Positions 10,481-25,400 of a stretch of 64,000 nt of DNA are shown one piece after another. The stretch covers positions 297,090-361,089 of the forward strand of contig CH003213.1 in NCBI GenBank assembly GCA_000149265.1. Direction: 5' to 3'. The stretch comes from Ciona savignyi (lineage: Eukaryota; Chordata; Ascidiacea; Phlebobranchia; Cionidae). Numbering within the stretch: position 1 is the first letter of the stretch; every line of letters begins with the position of its first letter. The notes below the pieces were generated by a model. It saw only the letters and a list, made by a program, of their open reading frames with translations. It made no database searches and had not been told where the DNA came from. A program made the translations under genes and the position numbers.

Positions 10481-13400
10481 ATGGCTCTAACATCTTCGAG
10501 ACTGAATTCACCGATTGGAATGGATAATATCAAATGTACTCTCAACTTTAGTGATGAAGCAATGGAGGATTCAGGTAAATATTTATTGCTGAAAATAAAT
10601 GACTGTTTTATCCAATGAAATGTCAGGCGAGTTAAAACAGTTTCCATAAATGTTTATATTAGCAGGAGAAAGTGGAACACATTGCAATTTACTTACTCAA
10701 TATAGTTGTACTTGGAAATAAGATAAATTTAGTGCTAGTGCCTAACTACCGGTATACTGGCCATTTTCTATCAGCTTCTTTTGTCTGTAGTTTAAATTTA
10801 AATCATCTTTCAGGTGTCAACGTTCCAGCATCCCCCAAATCAACTAAATCTTGGAAGAATCCTAAAAGAATTTACACCCCTTCCCCGGTGAAAAGATCTT
10901 TATTCTTCCAAGCTCGTGATTCAAATTGCGCTGCACCGAAATCACTGCGCAGAAATCCTCGCAAGTTGCACAAAACTTCACTCGGCTTGTCACATATTGC
11001 AAAGCAAGATGAGGACAACTTCATGTCAGATGAAGATGATTCGAAAACTCTGTCGGTCCCGTTTAAAACTTATTCTCAGCGACGTGACTCTGGTTGTTTA
11101 GATTATGATGAAAACACACCCACTGCTTCTCCGATGCGAAGCTCCACTGCCCTCAGCTTTAACTCGTGTAGTAGCGGTGACGAGAACAACAGTGATAGTT
11201 GTTTCTCCTCTCCAATAAGATGTAGTGCCCTCCACTCCCCCCGTAGAAACCCACGATTCCCAATCGCCACTTCACCCTCATCATCGTCCGGCGTTTCTTG
11301 CACCTCCCCTGTTCGTTCTCCTCCTGAGACCCCACCACACACCCGAAAATTACGAGCTCTTACCCTCTTCGACACCCCTCGCACTCCGAAGACCCTCATG
11401 AGCAAAATAAAATCTAGAATCAATCAAGAAAATGAGGCTGAGAAAATGACCACACAAGCCCAGATCAGCCCTTCAGCGGGAACCAAAAGCCGCAGCCGAG
11501 TTGATCTTTTAAAAACCTCTGAATCCTTTGGACTCCACACACCAGTGTCCAAGAGCAAGCGCTTGGAGGATGTTGTTGAATCTTACTCCCCAATCACAAG
11601 ACGAACGAACATCCTAAACTCTAACTCCAGATCAACATTTCTTCGATCTTCACCGCTTGTTAATGTCAACCCCTTCACCCCTGATAACCGATCCAACAGC
11701 TCAAAACGACTAAGAAGCCAGAAAACAAGGTAAATTTAACTTAAATTATAAAATAGGAATAATCACATGTGTCAAAAACTCAACAACTTTATTTCTTTTT
11801 AGTGAATCGATTTTGCTACAAGACAGTGGACTTGATGATGATGAGGAAGTTAGACCTGCCAAGGTAAGTTGTACAACTCTTCCTTCTGTTTAGATATCCT
11901 ATTAAATTTAAATTGGGTAATTATTGTTTATCATATAAAATACTAATTTGTTCTTTTTGACAGCGAATTCATTTACGTGAGAACAATATATCTCGCTACG
12001 CACAAGAATTCCATGAGGTGTGTAAAATCGGCGATGGTGAATTTGGAGCAGTGTACAAGTGTGTCAATAGACTCGATGGATGTACTTACGCTATTAAAAG
12101 GTCGAAGAAACCCCTCGCGGGATCAATTGACGAGTAAGTTTCTCTTGTCATGCATTGAGTAATGTCAGAATAAAAAAAAATTGAATGAAGATATTAATTT
12201 ACTAATTCTATCTTGCAGAGCGAATGCGATTCGAGAAGTTTGTGCGCATGCAGTCCTTGGCAAGCACCGACACGTTGTTCGTTATTATTCTGCTTGGGCA
12301 GAAGATGATCATATGGTGATACAGAATGAATATTGTAATGGTACGTTGTGCACAGTCTTAAGGATTAAATTATATATTATAATTGGGTTTGGGTATTACG
12401 TTATACAAATCATGTCATATTATAATCTTTAGTAAAGTCAACCAATGCACAAATCTACATAATAATCTATTAGTTATACCAACATTTTTTATAATTTTCA
12501 ATTAGAATCTTTTAGTGATCATGCTCCTATCACATATTATAATATTCATTTATCTTAGGTGGAAGCCTGGCTGATGTTTTGTCCCAAAATCAAAAGAACG
12601 GAACTTCAATGTCTGAAAAAGATGCTCTTAATGTTTTGGTTCAAATCGCGAAAGGGTTGAAATATATCCATTCTCAGAACCTCGTTCATCTTGACATTAA
12701 ACCTGGTAAGTTTAAAACCTATTTTTATTCCTATTATACTGCAATGTATGTTCTAAACACCTTGTTATCACAGGCAACATTTTCATTTGCAAAGAGCGGC
12801 GTTCTTTCGAATCAAGCTCCCCACACAACAGCATGGATGAGGGTGAAGAGTCACCGCCTGAAAGCGAAAATATTTACAAAATTGGTGACCTAGGTCATGT
12901 GACCTGTGTGGAAGACCCCCAGGTTGAGGAAGGAGACTGTAGATACCTCGCTAACGAAGTCCTTCAGGAGGATTTCTCCCACCTACCCAAGTCTGATGTG
13001 TTTGCATTGGGTCTTACAATTTATGAGCTAGCCGGAGGTGGCAGTTTACCCAAAAATGGACCTGAATGGCACAAACTACGCACTGGAGATTTACCGACAC
13101 TACCACACTGTTCCTCTGAATTCAACCGACTTCTCCAGGTACTGTACATCACTGTAGCTGCAATCTGCTCCGTTTCTTGATGTGTTGCTAACTTAATATA
13201 TCCCAACAGAGCATGATTGACCCATGCACGTCCCGTCGCCCCAGTTCTGCTGGGCTACTACAACACCCCATACTCTCAACCTATTCATCCAAGAGCAAAC
13301 ACCAGTTGCAGCGAGAACTCAATGAACAAAAATTTCAAATTGAAGTGCTTCAAAGGTAAATCATTATTAATTTTATTTGTACCATTTCATTTTTTTACTG

Positions 13401-13939
13401 TTTAAATATTAAAAGAAAAATATGGTAATTAAATTACGCATAAAAAGGTGCAGTTCGATATGGTTACTCCTATAAAAATGCAGGTGTTGTTAAACAACCA
13501 ATAGTTAAATTACTTCATGCCAATAATTGGGTTTACAAAGCTTTTAAAATGTGTTGGAATTGTTTAACCCATTTAACCAAATTGATTCTGTCAATCGACA
13601 AACAATAAGGCATTTGACAGTCTAAGATAGTTCAAATAGGCTAACTACCGGACAGTAAATAATATAACTTTTAAAACAATTTTTAATTCTTTAAAAAAAC
13701 CTGCTTTAAATATTATTTTGCCATCAATTAACAAAATTTATTCACTTTGCAGGGAATTAGAAAACGCCCGAAAAGCTCCCCAAGAGCAGCCCCAGTCATT
13801 CCAAAGTGGAAGTTTCTGCGTTCGTAGAGGGGGTAAGATGGGGGCAAGTAGGAAACTCCACAGTACGATGAAAGGTGGAAAATCTACAAGACTAGTTGGA
13901 AAGAGATGCAATCGTAGCATGAGCCTGAATATGTACTAA
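10481..13939 (+). CDS. WEE1: Wee1 kinase, CDK1/2 tyrosine inhibitor
   Basis: Nine exons: 10481-10574, 10814-11729, 11803-11863, 11964-12133, 12219-12340, 12559-12705, 12774-13138, 13210-13355 and 13753-13939, giving 735 residues. The N-terminal about 350 residues are disordered and rich in SP/TP sites ([25 protein letters not shown]), as in other Wee1 proteins. The kinase domain starts near residue 370. The glycine loop is GDGEFGAV (380-387), the lysine is in YAIK (about 402), the catalytic loop is HLDIKPGNIF (about 498-507) and the metal loop is DLG (542-544) instead of DFG. HLDIKP and DLG are Wee1 hallmarks. [13 protein letters not shown] is the activation-segment signature. The C-terminus [15 protein letters not shown] matches the vertebrate Wee1 tail, excluding Myt1 (PKMYT1). 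It acts in the nucleus, phosphorylating the CDK tyrosine at position 15 to delay mitosis. Confidence 0.97.
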
Positions 13940-14138
13940 CTGCCACCATTTCCGCCCTTCTGTGCCTTTTTGCTGATAATCAACGAAACGTTGTTCAATC
14001 ATGCCAAATTCTATTTTCATTTTGTTATTTTTACCGATTTGTATTATGTTCCAATATTGTGTTGTGTGGAGCTACTCGCGTATTGTGGTTTCATGTTTAG
14101 CGTGCGCAGTTAGTTCATCGTGGTGTTCCTGCCTTTTC

Positions 14139-14144
14139 AATAAA
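14139..14144 (+). terminator. WEE1 polyadenylation signal (AATAAA)
   Basis: AATAAA lies 200 bp after the WEE1 stop and 284 bp before the ANKFY1 start, in a compact 488-bp intergenic spacer that shows no other gene. Confidence 0.65.
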
Positions 14145-14427
14145 CATCACTGCCAGTACAAAAGATTTGAGGTTTTCATTTTAATCAGCGGTAAATCACG
14201 GTTATTTAAAAAAAAGAATTAGCTAGCAAAAGTAGGAAATATTCGGCATTAACTTTCATAGAGTTTGTACTGTTTGATCCGATAGATTGGTTACAGAGGT
14301 TACTCAAGCGTGACTGCAATTGTTTTCGGCGGCCACGAATGTTGATGCACGGGTTGTATCCGATGGTATGTCAGACACTGTAATTAGCGAGTAAATATCA
14401 TCGTCCGGTGCAAGAGCTGTGTGCAAA

Positions 14428-17400
14428 ATGTCGGTACAAATTGACCGGATGGTGCAGCAAGGTATGTTTGTCTAGTTATCTTGCCGTATTCTACAAACTG
14501 CATTTATTACGGCTGTTTTAACTTCATAAACACCAGCAAAAACGGATAATAATGGGCTTTCTAAAGATAACATAGTGTAACATTGTACAGACGTTCCACA
14601 AACAAGTCTATATATATTCTAGTTTCTTGCAACCCAATAGCATGGTTATTTAATCCATCATCTTCCAGATGAATGGTTGTAGAATCAAAATTGGTCTCTA
14701 GCCAGCCGATTGTGTGCTTGGACATGGCACTTCTTTAGATTTCATCTGAACCGAGTGTAATATTTGGAACTATTGAAACTGAATAACTACGTTTGATTAT
14801 ATACAATTTTGCGGTTTACCATGTAAAACGCTCTCTTTAGTTTTCTTACATGGATAAACCTGAATTACTTATTCTATGATCCGTATCCGATGGGTTAGTC
14901 TGATGGTATAGTGAGTCCGTCGCCTTCCAGCCGAAGGGTTGCGGGCACGAAACTGGTCGCTGGCTAGTCGGTTGTGTCCTTAAGCAAGGCACTTAACAGG
15001 CATTTCCTGAACCCAGCGGATTAATGGGTTTTACTAAATTGAAGGATCTTGTCTATCGGTTTACCCATTCACAGGGATAAACATGAATATCCTATCCTAT
15101 CCAATGTGCAATTACCAAGTCAATGATCTAAAATATTTTTTGTTAGATGAGCTTTCCAAAACTCGTCAGCATCTATCATTGCTCCGTGAGCAATATGTGA
15201 AACTCCAACTTGAACATGCTGAGCTACAGCGATCACATTCCGCATTGAAAGCTTTGCAAAGTAATGAAGTAAAAGCCACACCACCTGACCACAGCTTGGC
15301 ATCTGGACTGCTGCATATCACCACCAAGCTGTTCGGGAATGATTTGTACAGGTTAGTTGCCTGGTTTAAACTTATACCCCCCTTTTCGATTTGGCAAGAA
15401 TTCTGTGAGTTGTACTATTGTTTGTATGACTTTAGTTAGAATAGGATAGGATACTCATATTGCTAATCCCTAGGATAGGAAAATTTTAGGTTTGCATTAT
15501 AACAAGGGAAACTGTCAGACTACCTTGTTACTACAGTCAAGTTAATGAAGCAAATGCAGTTTGTTAAACATTATGATGGAGATGTTTCAACAGTTTTGAT
15601 TAATCCATTGTGTTAAAATCAACACGCGAAAGTGGCCCGTCTTTAATTACAGCCGATTATCTAGGTCAGGGGTGAGCAACATATGGCCCGCGGGCCGGGT
15701 CCGGCCCGTGAAGGGATTTTGACCGCCCCCCCCAGACTGTATCTAACAATAACCTGTAATGTGGCCCAAGTCTGGCCCGCTGTCTGTATCCATCCACACT
15801 CTGTAATGTGGTCCGACGCATAATTCCTAAAAGTTGCCTATCAGTCTACTCCTACTGCACTGTTAATGCGAGCTGGTGAAATAACAACTGCATTAGTGAA
15901 AAAACAATTGTATTAGCACACTCTTTAAAGAAACATTATAAGGTCAAAGCAGAGAGCGTTTTAAACATCACCCACTACTGGGTACTGTGTAACAACGTGA
16001 CTGCTAGGGTCAGTTTTTCTTTACCTGTTATCAGTTATATTTAAATTCTAAATACTTATATTGTATTTTATAAAATTATTAAGGATTATTAACCATGGTA
16101 TATCCTATGAAACGTATATATCAAAAAGAGTGTCTAGCATTTAACAAAGATTGAATACCAAAGTATTTTTTATAAAGGTTGGCATCAAAGCAGTATGTCT
16201 ACTGTATGGCCAGAGTGTTGCGGTATTAAAAAAGTACAACATTAGTCGTCATTATTTGACGAAACTTGGAAACCATGGCAATAATTTAGTGAATACATTT
16301 GTGGTGAAGTTAGTGAATATTATTTCATCTAATAATCCGGCCCACCAAGGACTTCATTTTCCCACAACTGGCCCGCCGACCAGAGAAGTTGCCCACCCCT
16401 GATCTAGGTGTTGGTTTCAATTCCATCACCTTTTGCGGTTCTGTCATAGCAACATTTGCCCATCTGTTGTATTAGTGACACTTTGTCCAGACTTGAGTAG
16501 CAATTGAAAGAGCACTTGGCAGGATATATCGCTTCACATAGAAATGTCAAGGGAAATGCTAACTTACATGATCTTTTAATTAGAAAACCACTTTTGCAAA
16601 GTTAGAAATAGTTGTTTTTCGTATCTTTTTGGTCACAATTCTTCATTTGGTTTATTCATTAGATGTCAAATTGCCTGCTTAAAAGTAGAAAAAATTGAAG
16701 CAAGATAGTTGGTTGTTTGTGTTTTTTCATAAATCACTTGGCGGACAATGAGTAATCAAAGTTACTTTAATGGGTTAACCAAAATTGTGGACAATAGGTC
16801 TGAATCTGAAGTTTACTTGTGGTATACAGCTGTCTAAGTTTATTTTCTATCCCCTTGGGTTAAACATGTGTATCCTTTTTTAATCATTAGTAACTAGACT
16901 AAACTAAAACCAAATTAAATTAATGATTACTGTAAATATAACAAATTGCTTCCCTACATAACCCTCCTCCCCTCCACACAGTGACATTGAGATCAAGCTT
17001 GCCCACAAAAGTATTCCCGGCCATAAGTTCGTGTTGGCAGCACGTGGGGCTATGTGCTGGGACCTCAACACATTGAACACCCTCAGTGTTCTAGACCTCC
17101 AGAATCTGGATCAGCAGGTTGGTTTTATTTTCTCTGGAACAAACTAATAATTTGATTATCAATTTAATTGTTGGCGTTTTAGAAAAATTTATTCAATTCA
17201 TCTTGGGTCTCTTCAGACAATCAAAAAGAAAATTAGGCAATTAAATAATAAATAGGAAAACTGCGAATGTCAAAAACTAAAGACACATAAATAAAATAAA
17301 ATTTTACTAATAAATGACAATTATAAACAAATGGGTTCTTCCTTTCTTACCAAACATGATGGAATACATTTATTGGTACCTGAAACATTGGAATAAGATA

Positions 17401-19367
17401 TGATGCTTTCTTTGGATTGTGATATTCTGTTCAGGATCCTATTGGATCTGGTTATGTTTTAAAACTTTTTTTTAATTCAGCACTTTGTCATATTAACTTG
17501 AATTGGTGGGATCAAAACCAACTGGTTAAATAACTGTTTTTTTTCTTGGACAAGGAACGTAGCCTAATCCCAATGTTAAAAAGTGTTACGTAAAACCTGT
17601 AGAAAATCTCCACTAATCCAATCCACTTAAGAAAAAGGCCCACTAATCCAAAGCTGTTATATAATGCCCTATTTTTTCCATACTTAGGGATTAACATGAG
17701 TATTATACTAAAAAATTCCTATCCTGATAATTCTTTCCTGATTTTGCTAAACTACCTGTGACCATATTACCAGGCTGGGGAAGCTATAGTAAGGTGGTTG
17801 TACACGGACACTGTAAACCTCACAGACACCAGTGACGACTTCATCATTCAAATGATGAAAACCTCAAGCAAATACAACCTGCACGGTCTGCTGGCACGGT
17901 AGGTGAGTTTGACGGTGGTAACAAGCGAATTACCAAGATGTTTCTCGCAGATGTGAGCAAGCCATCATGTCGGTGGTCACTGTTAAAAACTGCATTCGAT
18001 TCTACGAGCTTGCTGAGGATCTAAAAGCCGCGTCGTTAAAGGACTACTGCTCAAGCCTGGTTTCAATGCATTGGGTAATACATCATGCTTGTTATAAACA
18101 TCATATCTAATGCATTTGACTGCCATATAAAACACAGAGAAATGATTGGAAATGTACGGTCGTCTGGCCTGGGCAATGTGACCAATACACGTACCAATTA
18201 TATATTAGCAGTAAGCCCATCAGAATTTTAAAGCTGAGCCTGGAATAAAATGTGAAATGTAATAATGCACTTATATACCCACAGCATGATCTATCACCTC
18301 AAGAGTTTTCCTTCATGGCTGCCCCCATGTTGTACACAATGTTGAAGAGCAAGTCACAGTGGCCGCTGCACCGTGCGATTCGTGCAAGACGTGAAGACGT
18401 TGTTTTCCTTTATCTCATCGAATTCGACTCCCAGGTAATTGCCACATTTATTTTTCCTTTATACTCTTGTCCGTTTATATAAATAGTGAATTCCAAACAC
18501 AGTAACGAAAAATTTTATTTGAAATGACCAACAGTGTAAAGATTAACCAATATTAGCTAACAACTAACTATATATAAAATAATTAGAACAAATATTTCTT
18601 GGAGTTCACAATTCTTGACCTTTTAATATTGTGCACTTACAAAAGTAGGGGTTGTGGAAACACTGTGAGGCTAAGAATGCTGAAAGGGACCTTAACTCCA
18701 GTAGATTTCATTCAAAAAATTACAAAACTACATATAAATTTTTCTGTTTTTATGCCGTGATTTACTTTATTTGACGTTATTTACTACTAGGTCAAAAAAT
18801 AAATAAAGTAAGAAAAAAGTACCCTCGTTACCCCCATTTACTTACCACAGCTTCCAGCGAAGTTAAACGAACGAAACGATGATGGGGAATGGCCGATCCA
18901 ACTAGCGTTGTCCACTCACCAGGATTCAATTGCTCGCACCCTGGTATCGCATAGAGTGGACATCAATGGATGTGATAATAACGGACAAACTCATCTGCAC
19001 CGAGCAGTAATTGAAGGTGGGCAGTCCTTCGTTTCAAATTATTAAGTTTTTTCTTTGACTTTTAAAAAGCAATTCAAATTTATATTTTTATGAAGCTTAA
19101 TTTTGATTTCCTGGTGAAACGCGTTTTTCATATCGAATTTTATATAGAAATCGGCAAAGCTATCCGTTCAGCTATACAATCGTATAAATTTATATTTAGT
19201 TAATAAATTTCCACATTATATTGTGCAATCTATTGGGTTCTTTATCCCTAGGATTGGGTGCTGTGGTTTTATTCTATTGGTTTAATAATCTGTCTAAAAA
19301 TTTGGACTAAAAGCATTAAACATTTCAAGATAAAAAGGGTTATATTAGTATTATGTTTTTTTCTTAA

Positions 19368-19402
<35 letters not shown>

Positions 19403-22400
19403 ATTGTCTCTATGAAATTTGTCAAACAAAATGTTGTGTAAATCAAATAAAATTCTTTAGTTTTTATTTGGTTTGGTCCATATTTTAAATTGTATGTCAA
19501 ATTAAAGTTTACTAACAAATACAATTATTGTAACACAATGAAGCCGATATAACTAAATAAATATGCGCAGCAATGCAGATTTAATTAAATAAACATGCAT
19601 TTTGGACACTTTTTTTTATCAAAGACAAAAGTTCACCGAAGATAGCCACAGGTAGATAGATGTTAAGTATGCAAAATATTCAAAATGAACTTTAATATAT
19701 GCAAAATGTTGTATGCAAAATAAATTTACGTTCAATTATAATTGCTTTTGTTGTTTTTAAGCATGAAAAGTTGTCATCGCTTCAAATTCTATTCGGCAGG
19801 AGATGGGTATACCGGGATGTTTCTACTCGACTATGGCGCTAATGTGAACATGAGCTGCCGTGCTGACGGGAACACTGGTCTCCACCTTGTCTCTTCCGTG
19901 CACTTCGGCCCAGAATCAAAACATGATATGGACGTGAGTGGGATCGGAAAGCCAGTTATTTTTCATATTGAGATCCGTTGATATACTGGAATGGACATTC
20001 CTAGGGATCAGGATTTCGATTTAAATAGGAAAGGATCGGAATCATATTTTAATATTAGAAATTAAAAAATCAAGTGCTCTTGGTATAAAAAAAATTGTTT
20101 CATATATACACAGTGATGACGATTATAACTATAAATTACAGTTGTTTTATTAAATAATAAATATACATTCAAATATTTATTCATAATTAAATTAGTACTT
20201 TTTGTGTGCTCTTAAAGTCAATATCAGTACGTAATTTGAAATTATAGATTCTAAATAATTTTAGAAAGCCAAATAGATCCAATAAGGACATTCCTAATTC
20301 CTCCATGGTTAAAAGTGTATAAATTATTTATAGTTAAAAGTATATGAATGTATAAAAGTTAAAATTGTTTACCAATCATCCCTGTTCACCCCCATTCCGC
20401 AGAGCATAACCCGTCTCACTGCAAATATGTTGAAGAAAGGGGGAAACCCCAACTTACCCAATGCGCTTGGGTTAACCCCACTCCATCTTTCCATCCAACA
20501 CAAGAATATGCCGGTTTTCAAGCTCTTGTTGGACTATCCAGAGTGAGTTGAACTTTTTATTTTCTTCCAGAACATGCATGCTTACAGACCATTCAAATAT
20601 GGTCGAGGTGGAATAAATAATTTTTAAGAATTTTTTCACGTATTGATTGTTCTTCGTCATGGCACATAGCCTGTTGAATTGGAGCTTTACCTTTGAGCTT
20701 GGTAATTTGGAGCTTCACAAGGTTGTGGGATCAAAACTGGTCGATTTTGTCTTTGGGGGAAGGAATTAGCAAACATCGTCTGTTACCAGTAAATAGTGGG
20801 TGAATGAAAATACTAAAACATCTCAATTATATACAACAAACTTCAATCACTCCGGTAACCCGACGATGGTCAGGAGGTTATCTGACCTGCATTTTCCTCA
20901 ATGGGGGTTAACCAGATAACATGTATACATATTGCTTTCCACAGGACGGATATGGAGATACGAACACGTGATGGCCACCCCAGTTTGTGGTTGGCACTCG
21001 ACTCTTCCAACGACACTTCCGTGGTCTACCATGATCACTCGATGGCAGCATTACTTATCAAACAAGGTTGTAACGTCGACTCTCCCCATCCTAACACAGG
21101 TTAGTACATGCCTTCACCCAAATACATGTTAATTGCCCAACCACCACCAACTTGAACCTACCTCTCCCCCTACCTTATCACACCACCATCTCCACCGAAA
21201 TTCATGTAGGGAACTACCCACCCCGACCTAAACACACATGGGGTGATGGGGCCCTTAAACTTGACACCCAATCACACCACCACCCCCACCCAAATTGTGG
21301 TGGGGAACTACCCCACCCCGACCTAAACACACATGGGGTGACGGGGCCCTCAAACTTGACACCCCAACCCACATCCCACAGGTTCCAGTCTACTACAGCT
21401 ATGCATGATAAACAGCAACGAGACTGGAGGACTCTTCCTTGCCAAGCATAGAGGAAATGTCAATCACATCAACTCAAAGGTATCAACCTTCCCATCATGT
21501 GTTGCATTTGCATCAATTGTTTAGATGAGTTGTTTAGTCCAGCAAAGTGGTCAAGCTCTCAATTGCAATTAGGTTTTTGGGTACAATCAAACACTGTACA
21601 ACTTGCATGTCCAGAATGCAATGGCTGCCATTTTATTAATGTAACCATGTCGTATGATAGTGTAGATTGGTTGTCAATCTCATTTTTATATCGGGGCTGG
21701 CGGGTATGCAAATGCAAGCAAAATGGAGAGAAAAGTTTGTGTGATGTCATGCTTAACTTCAATCTTATGTTCCAGGGGGAATCCCCTCTTCACATCTCGT
21801 GCTTGCACGGTCTCATCCAGCTCACGGAGTGTCTGCTTGCTAAAGGTATTTTTTCTCAGATTCTTAATAATGGGCTCATTCCAACACATGCATACACCTG
21901 TGTTGATATTTCATGTTAATCTTGGTTCTATGGTAGTAAACAAACTCTCCAACCTGACTGTGGGCATGGGTTGACGTAATTATTTTTTTTTATTTCTTAC
22001 TTCTGATGGTGTGCATTTTACCTCAAATGCGTATTTTACGCATTAAGTGCGCATTTTATCTTAAAACCTTCTTAATTACACCCCATCCCAGGCGCAGACC
22101 CCAACATTCAATGTCCCACCCCCCTTGTATGCCCTGGTGAGACACCGAGTGGTTCGGATGTGGTGAATGAAACAGCGCTCCATGTGGCCATCCGATGCCA
22201 ACATCACGAGGTGGTTCAACTGTTCCTTGAACATCGAGGTAATTTCCCCACGATCGCTTGAATCTTGATGCAGCTATTGTAGTGGGTGGCGACAACTACA
22301 CTGTTAGAGGCAAAAATATATATTTATGTTTATTCCAGTAAATGTGGATATGCAGGAGGGGCTATAACTATAATAATTATCAGATTACCATAACACACAG

Positions 22401-25400
22401 CTTGAAGCTATTGCTGTGTGTTATATAAGACATGGCTACTGTATAGTCCCACCCAATAATCTACTGTGTTCAGGCAGTTTTATGTGGCTTTTCCCCAAAA
22501 AATACTAGCCAACACCTGGTTTCGATCTCACCACCTTCCGGCTAAGACTGCAATTGACTTAGCTAATAGTGCAGACAAACAAGACTCAAACAATCAAACA
22601 TCCCCCAACAGCAAACACCCAGCACAGCAAGCAAGGACTCATCGCCACTGACTTCAGCATCCAGGATAGCAACAGCAACACGGTACTTGCACTTGCCGTT
22701 TGGTCGGGTTTCTATAAGGTTGCTGCCCAGCTATTAAGCTCAGGAGCTGATATCAACTACAAGTAAGTTGAGAGGAAAGACTGACTTGATCGCTTTATTC
22801 TGGATCCATGACAGCTCCAGGGCGCTGAGTAACATGCATTTTATGGACTAAATTTATGGTCCCAGGGCAACTGTGGATCCGCTTATACTAATGTAACAAT
22901 GTAAGTTAAGAGGAGCAAAGTTTACCAATACGCCATATATGCTTACGCATATATTCAAAGCTGACAATAACCCCCCTATATGCTGTCAGTCCAAGGAAAT
23001 CCATACATTAACAACCCTAGTAAGCCAGGGTAAGCGAGTGATGCTTCAGATAATTGTATCAACAGGAATGCTGTTGGACGAACTCTGCTCCACCAAGCGA
23101 TAGAGAAGAAAGATATTTCCTCCTCCCTCTTCCTGCTGGAGCATCAGGCTGATTGCCATGCAAGGTAGGTGGGTGGTTTGGGGATTCCCCTTTATAAACT
23201 TGGGATGAGTTGCAAATGTTTTTTTTGGTTGCAAATGGTTTTTTTGGTTGGAATGGGTTTTGAGATTGGGTTTATGGAAGTTGCCACTGAATTTCTGATG
23301 CACCACAGAAGTGGGGATAATGAGACGGCACTTGAAATGGGGGTGAAACAGGGCTTGGCAGTCGTGGTGGACGCGTTGTGTCTACGAGGGGCAGATGTTG
23401 ACATCAGTGATGCCGCCGGCGACCCACTATTGTGGATTGCTCTGCAAAATGGTGAATTATCCAAGTTTTTTGCACTTGTTATATAATAATTCTATGTGGG
23501 TTTTATTTTTTTGTTAGCCTAGTAGAATTCATGCAATTTTTTTATGAATTCTTTACAATTGAATTAACTAGTTGTCTCAGTCAAGATTCAAATATTTTTT
23601 AAAGTTGTGGAATGACAAAATAGTAAAAGCGGCTGTGACCCATCGTGGATGTGTAGATTAACAACCATGTTCTATTGTTCCACCATGCGGGCGTAAACAT
23701 GACCCCCATCTTATATCCCTTCCAACAAGTGCCAATTGTCCGGCCGGTTAAGTACGTCACCTTTCAATTGAAAGGTTGCAGGTGCGAAACTGGTCGCTAG
23801 CTAGTCAGTTGTGACCCATTTAATACCCCACCCAACAAGTTATGTTCCAACCCAAGGAACAAAACACGATCCCCATCTCATACCCCTCACACGACAGGTA
23901 TGGATGACATTGCATCGACGCTCGTCCATTACCGTTGCAACACCACTAAGTGGCGTGGAGAGCACAACTTGCTACATAGAGCAATCGCCGACAAGAATGA
24001 ACGAATCGCGTGTTTCCTTATTAGGAGGTTTGATTCCAATGCTTCAATCTCACTTCCTCTAAAACTTGTACTAATTTTATTGCAGTTGTTTTCAGAATTA
24101 AATTATGTTCCGTGTATTATAGAATATCTAAGTTCCTACAGAATTTATATCAATTACATATTTCTTTGGAGAGCACCTTTTTTACAAGTATAGATATCGA
24201 ATGAATGTTTACAACAAAAGCAAGTGAAAAAGGGCAAACAGAAAATGGGATACATGGTTATATTCACAAAACTAGCTAATTTTGTTGTTTTTGCACAATG
24301 CGCTTAGCAGATGTTTTCTGGATCCAGTGGTTTAAAGTTAAGCTGTACAAGCGTCTCAATTGTATTTAACACATTGCAATAATTCAGGTAACCCAACTAG
24401 ACATAAAGGAATCTGACATTGCCGGCCTTTTTTTGGGGAAAGAATTAAACATGAGTAACCCACTCTTTATTGATGTGCCATTAAAATTTATGACAATCCC
24501 AGTGGATGTGAGACGGACACTCCAGCTCCACCCATGGAAGGCGTTGAGGGGCAGACCCCCATGCACATGGCGAGTCAACTCGATTTACAACTAACCCTGG
24601 AAGCTCTGCTGGAACGAAATGCTCGGATCAACGCTCAGGTTCGTGGTTTGTGGTTGGGAGGTTGTTCAATACAATGGCATGAGGAAGTGTAATAAAAAAG
24701 GGGGGTCGACTGAGAACAGGCAGGTTGTCAAACACACTTCGAAAATAAAATCAACAGGGGTGAAAAATGACACAGGCTAAAAGAAGGGCAGATTGTGAAA
24801 AGGATTAGGTGGTTAAAAGGGGAATACAGTAAAAGGGGCAGGTGATGAAATGTGGCAGGTTGTAAAATGATGCAGATTTTGGAATAGGAATAAGTGGTGA
24901 AATTTGGTAGAAGTGAAAAGTGGCAGGTAATAAAATGTGGTCGGGGGAAAATATTATCAGGAAAATATATATGATCATTTCAAATCCATCTACCTGCATT
25001 TATTGAGTTTTCCCACAGGATAGCAACATGCAGACTCCGTTGCATCTAGCTGTTGTCAACAACCACCTGTCAATCACATCCACCTTACTTGCTCACACAT
25101 CCATCAACTTGACGCTCGTCGATAACATGGGTAGAACCCCATTTGCATCAGCCATGCACAGGAAGAATGTGGAATGTGCCAAGTTGATACTGAAACGGGA
25201 TCCTGGCGCTGCTGAACAGGTGGCTGCTTGCATAAGTATCTTATTCATACTATCGAACTACTGGAGTTATTAGTGTTAATTTCTTTTAGTTTTAATGTAG
25301 TTTATTCATTATTTTGGCCAAGTAAGAATGAGCAGAAAATAAAACATATTACAAATACAGGAAAAGACGGCAAAAGAAAACTTGTTAAAACACGTCATTA